NCBI GenBank assembly: GCA_016865895.1
Contig: VGNY01000004.1
Location: 1-47,218, forward strand
DNA from: Chloroflexota bacterium
GTDB taxonomy: Bacteria; Chloroflexota; Dehalococcoidia; GIF9; UBA5629
DNA length: 47,218 nt
Reading direction: 5' to 3'
The translations under genes and the position numbers were made by a program. Numbering within the stretch: the first letter of the stretch is position 1; each line of letters opens with the position of its first letter. Positions 20,106-29,598 of the stretch are shown here, in pieces. Below the pieces are notes generated by a model that was given only the letters and a program-made list of their open reading frames with translations, had not been told where the DNA came from and made no database searches.

Positions 20106-21365
20106 ATGACCAATTATGTGGAAGAAGAGATTTATCTCCAGTCGAAAAGCAAAATTCAGGACTATGAGTCAGTTCTGGGCAGGAGTTATATTGAAGAGCT
20201 GAGAATGCTCGGTGAGAGGCTCTCGGGGAAGGTTATTCAGACAGTAAATTCCACCTATGTGGGTGGTGGAGTTGCTGAAATACTGAGCCACATGGTGCCG
20301 CTGTTTAATCAGCTAGGCGTTGATGTCAGATGGAATGTCATTCAGGGTACGCCGGAATTCTTTGATGTCACTAAGAAGTTCCATAATGCCATTCACGGAA
20401 AAGATGAAAAGGTGTTTCCAGAAGAGCTCTCTCTCTTTTTAGAGGTAAGCCAGCGCAATATGAACGAGATGAATTTCTTTGGAGATATACTCTTTATTCA
20501 TGACCCCCAACCGGTAGCTCTAATAGCCAAGAGGAAGGAGATAGGCAGGAAGTGGGTCTGGAGATGCCACATAGATATGTCAAATCCAAACCCAAAAGTA
20601 TGGGATTTCCTCCGAGGATTTGTTCTTCAGTATGATGCTACAATATTTTCGTCGCCGAATTTCGCTCAACAGCTTTCTGTGCCCCAGTTTTTGGTTCCTC
20701 CGGCGATAGACCCTTTGAGCGACAAGAACAGAGAACTATCCCGAGATACGATAGATTCTGTTTTGAACAAATATGGACTAGATGGTGACAAACCTATGAT
20801 TGTCCAGATTTCCCGCTTTGATTATCTTAAAGACCCTATCGGAGTGATAGCCGCTTTTGAGCGGGTGAAGAAGAACATAGATTGTCAGTTGGTCTTGGCT
20901 GGAGGCACAGCTACTGATGACCCGGAATCGGAGAAAGTGATTAGCGAAGTGAGGGAACGTGCAGCCGGAAATCCAGATATTCATATTCTCCTGATTCCCC
21001 CTGGGAGTGATATTGAGGTAAATGCTTTGCAGCGGGCAGCAGCTGTGGTGATGCAGAAGTCTCTAAAGGAAGGTTTTGCTCTCACTGTAAGTGAGGCTCT
21101 GTGGAAGCGGAAACCGGTGGTTGCTTCTGCGGTGGGTGGTATACCATTGCAAATCAGACATAGGTTCACCGGACTGCTGTGTCATAGTATTGACGGTGCC
21201 GTTTATGCCTTGAGGCAGCTTCTAGCTAATCCTGAATATGCGGGCTGGTTAGGCGAAAATGGCCGAGAGCACGTTAAGCATAACTTCTTGATAACTCGCG
21301 AGCTGAGAGACTATTTGCTTCTTTTCCTGTCTCTTGGTTCTGCTGAGGACGTGATTTATCTCTAA
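20106..21365 (+). CDS. treT: GT4 trehalose synthase (TreT-like)
   Basis: VIQTVNSTYVGGGVAEILSHMVPLFNQLGVDVRWNVIQGTPEFFDVTKKFHNAIHG; HDPQPVAL; RCHIDMSNPNP. Confidence 0.82.
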   Translation: MTNYVEEEIYLQSKSKIQDYESVLGRSYIEELRMLGERLSGKVIQTVNSTYVGGGVAEILSHMVPLFNQLGVDVRWNVIQGTPEFFDVTKKFHNAIHGKDEKVFPEELSLFLEVSQRNMNEMNFFGDILFIHDPQPVALIAKRKEIGRKWVWRCHIDMSNPNPKVWDFLRGFVLQYDATIFSSPNFAQQLSVPQFLVPPAIDPLSDKNRELSRDTIDSVLNKYGLDGDKPMIVQISRFDYLKDPIGVIAAFERVKKNIDCQLVLAGGTATDDPESEKVISEVRERAAGNPDIHILLIPPGSDIEVNALQRAAAVVMQKSLKEGFALTVSEALWKRKPVVASAVGGIPLQIRHRFTGLLCHSIDGAVYALRQLLANPEYAGWLGENGREHVKHNFLITRELRDYLLLFLSLGSAEDVIYL

Positions 21366-21368
21366 TCT

Positions 21369-22619
21369 TTGTTCGGAATCTCAGAGGGGTTACACGTGTA
21401 TTGGGCGAACTTTTTGCATATTTATCAGCCACCGACGCAAACTCGGGAAATAGTGTGCAAAGTCACCGAGGAATGTTATAGAAATCTGGTGTCAGTGCTG
21501 GAAAGCAGACCTCAAGGAAAAATCACTTTAAATATAAGTGCTGTCTTGACCGAACACCTTAGCCGTTATGGATATATGGATGTGATAGAAGGCCTGGGGC
21601 GATTGGCGGAGAGAGGGCAAATTGAATTCACCGGCAGTGCCATGTACCACCCCATTTTGCCCCTCATTCCTGAAAGTGAGGTGGTCCGGCAAATAGAGCT
21701 GAACACCAAAATAAACAAGCACTATTTTGGTGAGGTCTATAGTCCTAATGGCTTTTTCCCGCCGGAAATGTGCTACAGTTCCGATGTCGCCAGAATAGTT
21801 GCCAGATTAGGTTTTTCCTGGGTCATAGTGGATGAGCTATCTTTCCGAGGTAAGATTGGAGCTGCCAGAGACGATACGATTTACCAGATTGAGGGTCTTG
21901 AGCATTTCAGAGTTTTCTTTAAAGAACGCCCTTACAGTGCCGGCCTTACTTATGGTCAATACCCAGATGCCCAGTCATTCCTTAAAGTACTACGAAATAA
22001 ACTGGATAGACATTGTTATCTGCTGACTGGTACTGATGGAGAAATCTATGGACATCACCGCCCGGGACAGGAGAAACTTCTTGAGGAGGTCTTTGCTCAA
22101 GGAGAACCCAGGACCTGTACCATTTCTGAACTTCCACAGCTTTTCAAGGGCATGGAAAAGGTTACACCGCTTGCCTCTTCCTGGAGCACCTGGGAGGATG
22201 AAATGGCTAAGGGCATACCTTATCCGCAGTGGTCATATCCCGGCCATGAAATTCACCAGTTGCAGTGGCGTCTGACCAATTTGGCAATAGAGGTCATTAA
22301 CCAAACCTCGGAGAGTTCTGATGGCTATCAAGAGGCAAGGCAGTTGCTTGATGAAGGGCTTCATAGTTGTCAATACTGGTGGGCGAGCTGTCGCCCGTGG
22401 TGGGATACCGGGATGATCGAAGCTGGAGCTAAAAAACTTTGTGACGCTATCCAGAGTATTAGTGACCTGTCTCGGGAGGAAATTTCCAAGGCGGGGTCAC
22501 TTTTTGCTTCTTTGGTGGAAATGACTAGACGATGGCAAGAAATGGGCAAGGCAAAAGTCCTGAAGCAGCGATATCTGGATGAGCACAAAGAGGTGACTTC
22601 TGAACTGACGTTCGGATAG
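21369..22619 (+). CDS. GH57 family glycoside hydrolase (paralog B; GTG at 21396 is a likely alternative start)
   Basis: VYWANFLHIYQPPTQ; NGFFPPEMCYSSD; LTGTDGEIYGHH; collinear with ORF 17411-18712. Confidence 0.85.
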   Translation: MFGISEGLHVYWANFLHIYQPPTQTREIVCKVTEECYRNLVSVLESRPQGKITLNISAVLTEHLSRYGYMDVIEGLGRLAERGQIEFTGSAMYHPILPLIPESEVVRQIELNTKINKHYFGEVYSPNGFFPPEMCYSSDVARIVARLGFSWVIVDELSFRGKIGAARDDTIYQIEGLEHFRVFFKERPYSAGLTYGQYPDAQSFLKVLRNKLDRHCYLLTGTDGEIYGHHRPGQEKLLEEVFAQGEPRTCTISELPQLFKGMEKVTPLASSWSTWEDEMAKGIPYPQWSYPGHEIHQLQWRLTNLAIEVINQTSESSDGYQEARQLLDEGLHSCQYWWASCRPWWDTGMIEAGAKKLCDAIQSISDLSREEISKAGSLFASLVEMTRRWQEMGKAKVLKQRYLDEHKEVTSELTFG

Positions 22620-22636
22620 CATCGAGAGGAGCCTTC

Positions 22637-24541
22637 GTGAAGGAAGTATACGTTATCTTGTCTTTCCATGCTCATGAACCTATCTGGGAACTTACGCAGA
22701 AGTTACTTGAGAATGTCGACGATATAAATTTAAAGCAGGCTTTACAAGATGAGAACTGGCTGCTTAAACGCAGTGCTGAAGGACGTGACATCTATGTGGA
22801 GTTGGTGCATTTCGCTCGAAACATGAATATTCCGGTGTCACTGGAGATTACTAATGAGCTGCTGACTCAGATAGCTACCATTATGCCCGAAACTTTAGAT
22901 GAGATTAGGAAAGCCTATCAGGAACGTCTTTTTTACCCTGTTTATGGTTATGCTCACCATACCCACATTGCGTTGCTAACTGAGGCCGAAATCGAGGACG
23001 AGATACGCCTCAATCAGGAATACATTCATGACGTGCTGCAGGTGCCGCAACCCAAATATCCTGGCCTTTTCCCTATCGAAGGCTCGTTAGATTCAAGCAA
23101 GCTTGTAGCTCTGAAGAGGAGGGGCATCACCTGGGTTATCTTTCCCAACTTTGACCGCCGCAAAGCTTTTTATGAAGCTGACGGCAGTTTAAATGAAAAA
23201 CACGAGCCTTTCTTAATAGCCGAGAGCATTATCGCTTTGCCGCGTCATTTCCCTGTTTCCCAGTACATATGGCGTCCTATTACCAAATGGAAGACCGAAG
23301 GCGTAAAAAGCCAGGGCTATATTCTTGGAAGGTACTGGGTGTTACCTGAGGAATACCAACGCCGACAATTTGTTCAGTTCCCTATTGACGGAGAGACAGC
23401 GGTGTCTGAATATACGGCCGTTCTGCGCAAATCCTTGAAAGAGGCCCCTGATAAGGGGCTTATCCTTTACATTCAAGACCTGGAACTGATGGATTTTGGC
23501 GATGTCGCTCTTGATATTATGCGGAGCGCGTGGAGCAACGTAATGGACCAGAATGAGACTAAGGTGAACTTTGTTACACCGGATCAATATCTGGAAGATG
23601 TAGTTATGCCTCAATTTGATAAACTTAAGCACGTTCGCTTTTACCAGGTCTCATGGTCTCCTGAAATTCGATTGGTTCTGCGCTATGATGGCCATTATCC
23701 ACCTCTGGAAGCAGGCGAGTTTAGGGGTATTGATGCGGTGAAGGAAATTTTCCGCTCGGTACCTTTCATTTTTTGGGAGCCGGGGCGCTATATCGCTGAG
23801 CTAGCTAACTTTCTCTTGACTAGTTTCGGTTTATCGCAGCAGGTGCCAACAACAGCGGCTGAATTAAATGAAGCCAATTATGACTTCGGCAAGCTTTCTG
23901 TTGATGTCCAGATTGCCTTGCACTCACGCATCATTAAGCGAGCCTGTAACTGGGGCTGGTTTCCCAATGAAGGCTTACAGAAAAGACCTTTCATCCACGG
24001 CTATTGTCTCGCCGACCTTCTTCTCATGCGGCTGGAAGCGAGTGAGCCTGTGTCTTTTAAAGACCACCTGCCACCAATAGCCAGCGCGTGGTTTCACGGA
24101 CTTGAGCGCATCCTCGAGGTTATCGTTGACACACGTTGTAGCTATCTGACCGAAGCGCTGGTCAAGTTGTCGTTTAAATCAGGCTGGGAATATGCTGAAG
24201 CCTTTGAGGAATTGGATTCAGCTTATCACTGGAGAAGGGAAGCCACCAAATTCATTCTTAAAGCACAGCACCACAGTGAGCGACTGCAATTTGCCACCGG
24301 TGCCAGGTTTGTCACTGAACTGAGGCGCCTGCTTATCAACTTCCGTGAATATTGCCGAGCTGTTTTTATTTCTATCGACCACATTCAACGCACTTGGGTG
24401 AAAGCCGGCGATGTTGACACTGTCCTCACCGCCATGTACGAGTACCTGTACCGACTGTATCCTCCCAAATTCCCTGCTATATTGCAGAGCACTCTCAGCG
24501 AGGAAGAACTGCAAAAGCTCAAAAAGCCTGAGTTGAGATAA
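22637..24541 (+). CDS. Divergent GH57-like protein
   Basis: MKEVYVILSFHAHEPIWELTQKLLEN; GLFPIEGSLDSSKLVALKRRGITWVIFPN; LILYIQDLELMDFGD; lies inside the GH57 operon. Confidence 0.65.
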   Translation: MKEVYVILSFHAHEPIWELTQKLLENVDDINLKQALQDENWLLKRSAEGRDIYVELVHFARNMNIPVSLEITNELLTQIATIMPETLDEIRKAYQERLFYPVYGYAHHTHIALLTEAEIEDEIRLNQEYIHDVLQVPQPKYPGLFPIEGSLDSSKLVALKRRGITWVIFPNFDRRKAFYEADGSLNEKHEPFLIAESIIALPRHFPVSQYIWRPITKWKTEGVKSQGYILGRYWVLPEEYQRRQFVQFPIDGETAVSEYTAVLRKSLKEAPDKGLILYIQDLELMDFGDVALDIMRSAWSNVMDQNETKVNFVTPDQYLEDVVMPQFDKLKHVRFYQVSWSPEIRLVLRYDGHYPPLEAGEFRGIDAVKEIFRSVPFIFWEPGRYIAELANFLLTSFGLSQQVPTTAAELNEANYDFGKLSVDVQIALHSRIIKRACNWGWFPNEGLQKRPFIHGYCLADLLLMRLEASEPVSFKDHLPPIASAWFHGLERILEVIVDTRCSYLTEALVKLSFKSGWEYAEAFEELDSAYHWRREATKFILKAQHHSERLQFATGARFVTELRRLLINFREYCRAVFISIDHIQRTWVKAGDVDTVLTAMYEYLYRLYPPKFPAILQSTLSEEELQKLKKPELR

Positions 24542-24603
24542 ACATTTAGCGGGAATGCTGGTATCATAAGGTGAAAGGCAATATCGTTAAAGGAGGGAGT
24601 GAA

Positions 24604-24825
24604 ATGAAAGCGAAGGAGCTATTCGGAAAAGAAGTTATTGATGTGGATGCTAAAGTGCTGGGTAAAATTGTAGATATGGAGCTAGATATAAGCAAGGCAT
24701 CCATACGGAGTATCTTGGTGAAGTCAGGTTTAACCAAAAAGCTCTCAATTCTGCCGCAAGATATTGAGAAGATTGGGGATAAAGTCGTACTCAAAATTGT
24801 CAAGGACAAAATACGGAAGGCATAG
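24604..24825 (+). CDS. Small PRC-barrel domain protein (ORF track start is 24571)
   Basis: MKAKELFGKEVIDVDAKVLGKIVDMELDISKASIRSILV; strong SD aaaggaggg before ATG 24604. Confidence 0.78.
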   Translation: MKAKELFGKEVIDVDAKVLGKIVDMELDISKASIRSILVKSGLTKKLSILPQDIEKIGDKVVLKIVKDKIRKA

Positions 24826-24843
24826 CTATAAGTGGATAGTTAG

Positions 24844-27036
24844 TTGAAACACATTTACCTCGGCTTGGCCATTCACAATCATCAACCATTGGGTAACTTC
24901 CCGTGGGTGTTCGAGCAAGCCTACCAGAAAGCCTATCTACCTATGGTTGAGGCGCTGGAAAGATACCCTGCTGTGCGTCTTTCTTTACATAACAGTGGTT
25001 GCCTCATTGATTGGCTGGAGCAAAACCACCCCGAATTCTTGCACCGGCTCGCTGGATTGGTTAACAGACAACAGGTGGAAATCATTGGTGGTGCCTATTA
25101 TGAGCCTATCTTACCAGCTATTCCAGACGCTGATAAATTGGGGCAAATTGCTAAGATGAGCACCTTCGTAAAGCGAGAATTTGGTATGAAACCGACCGGA
25201 CTGTGGCTGGCGGAGCGAGTCTGGGAGCCACACCTGGCTAAAACTCTAGCTGAAGCGGGTGTGGAATGGACATTGGTTGATGACAACGCTTTTAGGTCAC
25301 TGGGATTGGAGGACAAAGACCTATTTGGCTACTATATGACTGAGGAGCAAGGTTATCCTGTAAAGGTGTTTCCCATCAACAAGCAGCTACGGTATTCCAT
25401 ACCCTGGCACGATGTAGAGGAAGTTATTGGTTATCTGGACAGTGAGGCTTCGGACGAAGAAGATAAGATAGCCATATTGGGTGATGATGGTGAGAAGTTC
25501 GGTGTCTGGCCTGGTACCTATGAGCATTGCTGGCAGGAGGGATGGATAGATAAGTTTTTCACTGCATTGGAAGCTAATCAGCAGTGGCTGTATACCATTC
25601 TATTGGGTGAATACGCCTACCGGTTTTCACCCCTGGGCAGGATTTATTTACCCTGTGCTTCTTATGATGAAATGCTGGAGTGGTCGCTGCCTGCGGATAA
25701 GTCCTGGGAATATACCAATTTGAAACGACATCTTGGGGCCGAAGGGCGTCGAGATATAACTCAGTTTATGTACAGCGGTCTATGGCGCAGTTTTCTGGTC
25801 AAGTATCCGGAGATAAACCGAATGCACAAGAAGATGCTGCGGGTTCATCACAAGGTTTATCAAGCTCAAGCCCTGGGCAAAGACGATTGTGGACTGGGAG
25901 AGCTATGGAAGGCACAATGCAACTGTCCCTACTGGCATGGCGTTTTCGGCGGCATTTACCTGGCTGATATCCGGGCTGCTACCTATAGCCATCTTGTTCA
26001 GGCTGAGAATAAAGCTGATGATATGATTCACCGGCATCGGTCATGGTTAAGCAGGATTTTCCATTTCGGCCGCAATTGGCTAAATTGGCAAAAGGCCGAC
26101 TTTGATGGCGACGGCAGTGAGGAGTTACTGGTTGACAGCAATAGCCTCTCCGTTTATTTTAGCCCGACGGAAGGTGGCTCTATTTTTGAGTGGGACATCC
26201 ACCGTTATAACTATAACGTATTAAGCACGTTGGCTAGGCGACCAGAAGCTTATCACAAAGTCCTGACTGAGTCATCTTCTGATGAGCAAACACGAGAAGG
26301 AAATGTTGTCCCTAGCATCCATGACCTGATAAGGGTAAAAGATGAAGACGCTTTTCGCTATTTGGTGTATGACAAACATCCTCGTTCTAGTCTCATTGAC
26401 CATTTCTTTGCCTGCGACACAAAGATTGATGAATTTGCTGAGCTGTCTCATAGTGAGCTGGGAGACTTTGCTGGAAAACCGTACCAATTCTCAGTGGAGC
26501 AAAAAGGCAGTGAAATAAAAATTTTCTTAAGGCGGAGCGGAATTTTACAGGTTCAGCAAAAGAGCTTGCCTTTCGAAGTGCAGAAGGAAATCAGGCTGGA
26601 AGCAGGGCAAGAGAAACTTGACATAAGCTACCAGTTGAAAAATTTAAGCGGCTCATCTATTCAGGCTGTTTTTGGCAGCGAGTGGAATATTAACTTACTT
26701 GGTGGCGGGCATAATGAACAGGCATATTACAGAGTACCCAGACTTGCTTTGGATGACTACCATCTTGATTCCTGGGGTGAACTAGCCAACATTGAGAAGA
26801 TAATCCTGGGCAATCGAAATCTGGGCTTAGAGCTAGGATTGATGATGGAACCGAAAGTTAGCCTGTGGCATTTCCCGGTGGAAAGTGTTTCCAATTCCGA
26901 AGGCGGCATAGAAAGGCTTTATCAGGCAAGTTGCCTGGTTGTTCTGCTGCCGCTCGATTTGCCGCCAGGTGGGACAACCAGCCTTAATCTGGTCTGGCAG
27001 ATTAAACCACTTAGTGCTCCGCAGGGAAAATCCTAG
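24844..27036 (+). CDS. GH57 alpha-amylase/4-alpha-glucanotransferase-like protein with DUF1925/DUF1926-type C-terminus
   Basis: YLGLAIHNHQPLGNFPWVFEQAYQKAYLPMVEALERYP; GLWLAERVWEP; ILGDDGEKFGVWPGTYEHCW; TTG start. Confidence 0.88.
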   Translation: MKHIYLGLAIHNHQPLGNFPWVFEQAYQKAYLPMVEALERYPAVRLSLHNSGCLIDWLEQNHPEFLHRLAGLVNRQQVEIIGGAYYEPILPAIPDADKLGQIAKMSTFVKREFGMKPTGLWLAERVWEPHLAKTLAEAGVEWTLVDDNAFRSLGLEDKDLFGYYMTEEQGYPVKVFPINKQLRYSIPWHDVEEVIGYLDSEASDEEDKIAILGDDGEKFGVWPGTYEHCWQEGWIDKFFTALEANQQWLYTILLGEYAYRFSPLGRIYLPCASYDEMLEWSLPADKSWEYTNLKRHLGAEGRRDITQFMYSGLWRSFLVKYPEINRMHKKMLRVHHKVYQAQALGKDDCGLGELWKAQCNCPYWHGVFGGIYLADIRAATYSHLVQAENKADDMIHRHRSWLSRIFHFGRNWLNWQKADFDGDGSEELLVDSNSLSVYFSPTEGGSIFEWDIHRYNYNVLSTLARRPEAYHKVLTESSSDEQTREGNVVPSIHDLIRVKDEDAFRYLVYDKHPRSSLIDHFFACDTKIDEFAELSHSELGDFAGKPYQFSVEQKGSEIKIFLRRSGILQVQQKSLPFEVQKEIRLEAGQEKLDISYQLKNLSGSSIQAVFGSEWNINLLGGGHNEQAYYRVPRLALDDYHLDSWGELANIEKIILGNRNLGLELGLMMEPKVSLWHFPVESVSNSEGGIERLYQASCLVVLLPLDLPPGGTTSLNLVWQIKPLSAPQGKS

Positions 27037-27112
27037 GCTCTTAGCCCTAAATTCGAAACAACATTAAAATCAAAATCCCACAAACCCCAATGTTTTGGTC
27101 ATTTGAGCTTTT

Positions 27113-27228
27113 TGTGTCGTTCTGAGGGAGCCTTTCGTTTAATGTCATTCTGAAGGAGACCTTCCTTCAGGAAGAGTCAGAATGACAATTGTAGCAGTGT
27201 CACCCTGAGCGAAAGCGAAGGGTCTCAT
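27113..27228. repeat. Dispersed palindromic repeat (GTCATTCTGA / TCAGAATGAC; CCCTGAGCGAAAGCGAAGGGTCTC)
   Basis: gtcattctgaaggagaccttccttcaggaagagtcagaatgac and gtcaccctgagcgaaagcgaagggtctc. Confidence 0.7.
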
Positions 27229-27385
27229 TGTTACGTTTATGCAGTATATAGTTACTAGTAGTCTTATAATAAGATGGTATCACTGCATCGCATGTTTAGC
27301 GGTTTCTGGAACCCCAGACTATTATAAGACCATTAGTAAGTCAAATAGTTAATGACCATTAACCTCGCTGAACTGGTCCTCCATA

Positions 27386-28309
27386 TCATGGTTGTGCTCT
27401 AGCCCCAAATATGAGTTCCAGTGCTCCCATATCTACCATTTTTTGAGCCAGGCGTTTGCCAACTTTCTCAGGAGAAGAGACGTCACCTTCTTCTGAGGCG
27501 CGCAGAATGTGGCAGGCAGTAGCATCACCTACCATTCCGATGAGCCTTAAGACATTGTCTGATACGATGCCTAGGGCGGCTATAGGAGCACGGCAGCCAC
27601 ATCCCAGGGCTCGCAAGAATGTGCGCTCAGCGGTTATGCATTGCCATGTTGGTTCGTGATTTATTTTATGGACAAGCGATGAAACCTCTTTGCCTTCCGA
27701 GCGTATCTCTATTCCAAGAGTCCCTTGTCCCACCGCCGGCGTGAAATGCTCTACCGGTAAATATTCTGTTATTCTATCTTCCCAGCCCAAGCGTATTAAA
27801 GCAGCCGCTGCCACTATGATGCCGTCAATTTCTCCATCAAAGACTTTCCGCAGTCGTGTATCTATGTTTCCCCGTATATTGCATATTTTAAGGTCGGGAC
27901 GGAGAGCAAGTAGCTGAACTGCACGCCTGCGGCTTTCTGTGCCTATCTTCGAGCCTGGGGCAAGCTCAGCAATTTTGTCTGACTTAGACACAAGTACATC
28001 TCTAGGGTCAAGCCTTGCGGTTACTGCAGCGAGCAAAAGCCCAAGGGGTATTTCGGTGGGCAGGTCTTTGAGGCTGTGCACGGCCAGGTCAACCTTGCTA
28101 TCGAGAAGGGCTTTTTCCAGTTCCTTAACGAAAATTCTTTGTCCGCCGAGTTTGTCCAGTGGAGTGGTGCTGTTCCGGTCACCTCTGGTGGTTATTTTGA
28201 CGAGGCCAGCCTCTAGATTAGGTGCGACTTCTTTGAGTTTGGTCAGCACCCCCTCAGCTTGAATGATAGCCAGCTTGCTGCCGCGTGTGCCGATGTTAAT
28301 TTTTTTCAC
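27386..28309 (-). CDS. hemC: Hydroxymethylbilane synthase (porphobilinogen deaminase)
   Basis: IGTRGSKLAIIQAEGV; LAVHSLKDLPTEIP; ERTFLRALGCGCRAPIAA. Confidence 0.95.
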   Translation of the reverse strand: MKKINIGTRGSKLAIIQAEGVLTKLKEVAPNLEAGLVKITTRGDRNSTTPLDKLGGQRIFVKELEKALLDSKVDLAVHSLKDLPTEIPLGLLLAAVTARLDPRDVLVSKSDKIAELAPGSKIGTESRRRAVQLLALRPDLKICNIRGNIDTRLRKVFDGEIDGIIVAAAALIRLGWEDRITEYLPVEHFTPAVGQGTLGIEIRSEGKEVSSLVHKINHEPTWQCITAERTFLRALGCGCRAPIAALGIVSDNVLRLIGMVGDATACHILRASEEGDVSSPEKVGKRLAQKMVDMGALELIFGARAQP

Positions 28310-29586
28310 TCAGGCTTGTCCCTGTCGAGGCGGAAAAGCTCTTTGACCAGCGCGATGTAATCCTCTCTACTGTGAACATCATTCTTAAGGCATTGAATGG
28401 GGTCGTGAAGTATCTTCTGCACTATAGCTTTGGTCATGGCGTCTAATCTTTCCTGCTCTTCTGGGGAAAGTTGTCGCAACTTTTTCAGCGTCATACTAAG
28501 CTGCCTCTGGCGTATGTCTTCTGCCTTTTCTACCAGACTGCTGATTATGGGTTTAACTTCAATAGCCTGCCACCAGGCAATGAACCTCTTTACCTCAGCT
28601 TCTATAATCTCCATGGCACTTTCTATCTCGGCTTCTCTCTGCATTCGGTTGAGCTCTGAGAGATAGGTGAAATCGTCTATATCGTAGAGAAAGACATTGC
28701 TTATTTGTCTTACCTCGGGCTCTACGTCTCGAGGGACAGCGATGTCAATGACCACCAACGGTTTGTTAGCCCGGATCTGCAGGGTATTTTCTATAGTTCC
28801 GCGGTCGAGTATGAAATGCGGCGCTCCAGTACAGCTGATTACTATATCGCAATTAGCTAGCTGCTGGCTGAGGTTATCTATACCGACTGCATCTCCGCCA
28901 AGCGCTGCAGCTAGGGCAGAAGCCTTTTTATAGGAGCGGCTGGTGGTGGTAATCTGTGCGATACCCCTTTCCTTGAGTGCCTTGGCTACCAATCTTCCAG
29001 CTTCGCCGCTGCCGATGACCAGTGCCTTACAATTGGTCAGATTGCCGATGGCCTTCGCTGCCAATTCCACAGCTACAGAACTCACCGAGAGAGCATTCTT
29101 ACTGACCCCTGTCTTCTCTCTGACACGTCTGCCTACGTGGAGCGCTTGCTGGAAGAGATTGCGAAGTGGCAGTTCAACCAAACCCGCCCTCTTTGCTTTC
29201 TCAAGACTTTGCTTCACCTGTCCCAGAATCTCGAACTCCCCGATAATCAGGGAATCGAGCCCCGCAGCCACGCAGAAGAGATGCTTGACCGCAGCCTCAT
29301 CCTGATAGCAGTAAAGATGCGGCTGCAAATCAGTGTTAGAGATGTTTGCCCAGGCTTTCAGAAAATCGATGCTTGGATGATAGGTACAGCCACTTTCGGT
29401 CACAGAATAGACCTCAGTTCGGTTGCATGTAGACAGGATGACTCCCTGCGACACGTACCTGTTAAGTAGATATAGGGCATCGGCGGTGTGGACGCTGCTT
29501 ATCGCCAGCTTCTCCCGAATGTCAATCGGTGTTGTGCTGTGATTTACGCCGACGACGCGAATTTGTATGCGAGATAATTTGTTCAT
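28306..29586 (-). CDS. hemA: Glutamyl-tRNA reductase
   Basis: GVNHSTTPIDIREKLAIS; ILSTCNRTEVYSV; ATGA overlap with hemC. Confidence 0.95.
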   Translation of the reverse strand: MNKLSRIQIRVVGVNHSTTPIDIREKLAISSVHTADALYLLNRYVSQGVILSTCNRTEVYSVTESGCTYHPSIDFLKAWANISNTDLQPHLYCYQDEAAVKHLFCVAAGLDSLIIGEFEILGQVKQSLEKAKRAGLVELPLRNLFQQALHVGRRVREKTGVSKNALSVSSVAVELAAKAIGNLTNCKALVIGSGEAGRLVAKALKERGIAQITTTSRSYKKASALAAALGGDAVGIDNLSQQLANCDIVISCTGAPHFILDRGTIENTLQIRANKPLVVIDIAVPRDVEPEVRQISNVFLYDIDDFTYLSELNRMQREAEIESAMEIIEAEVKRFIAWWQAIEVKPIISSLVEKAEDIRQRQLSMTLKKLRQLSPEEQERLDAMTKAIVQKILHDPIQCLKNDVHSREDYIALVKELFRLDRDKPE

Positions 29587-29598
29587 GCTTTCCTTTGT

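Noticed and set aside
27253-27338. Imperfect inverted repeat TACTAGTAGTCTTATAATAAG / CTATTATAAGACCATTAGTA between the GH57 gene and hemC
   Set aside because: Noted as a possible small mobile element or terminator, but AT-rich, with a long loop and no T-tract; too weak to call.
28943-29469. Plus-strand ORFs opposite hemA
   Set aside because: Antisense to a strongly supported hemA gene.
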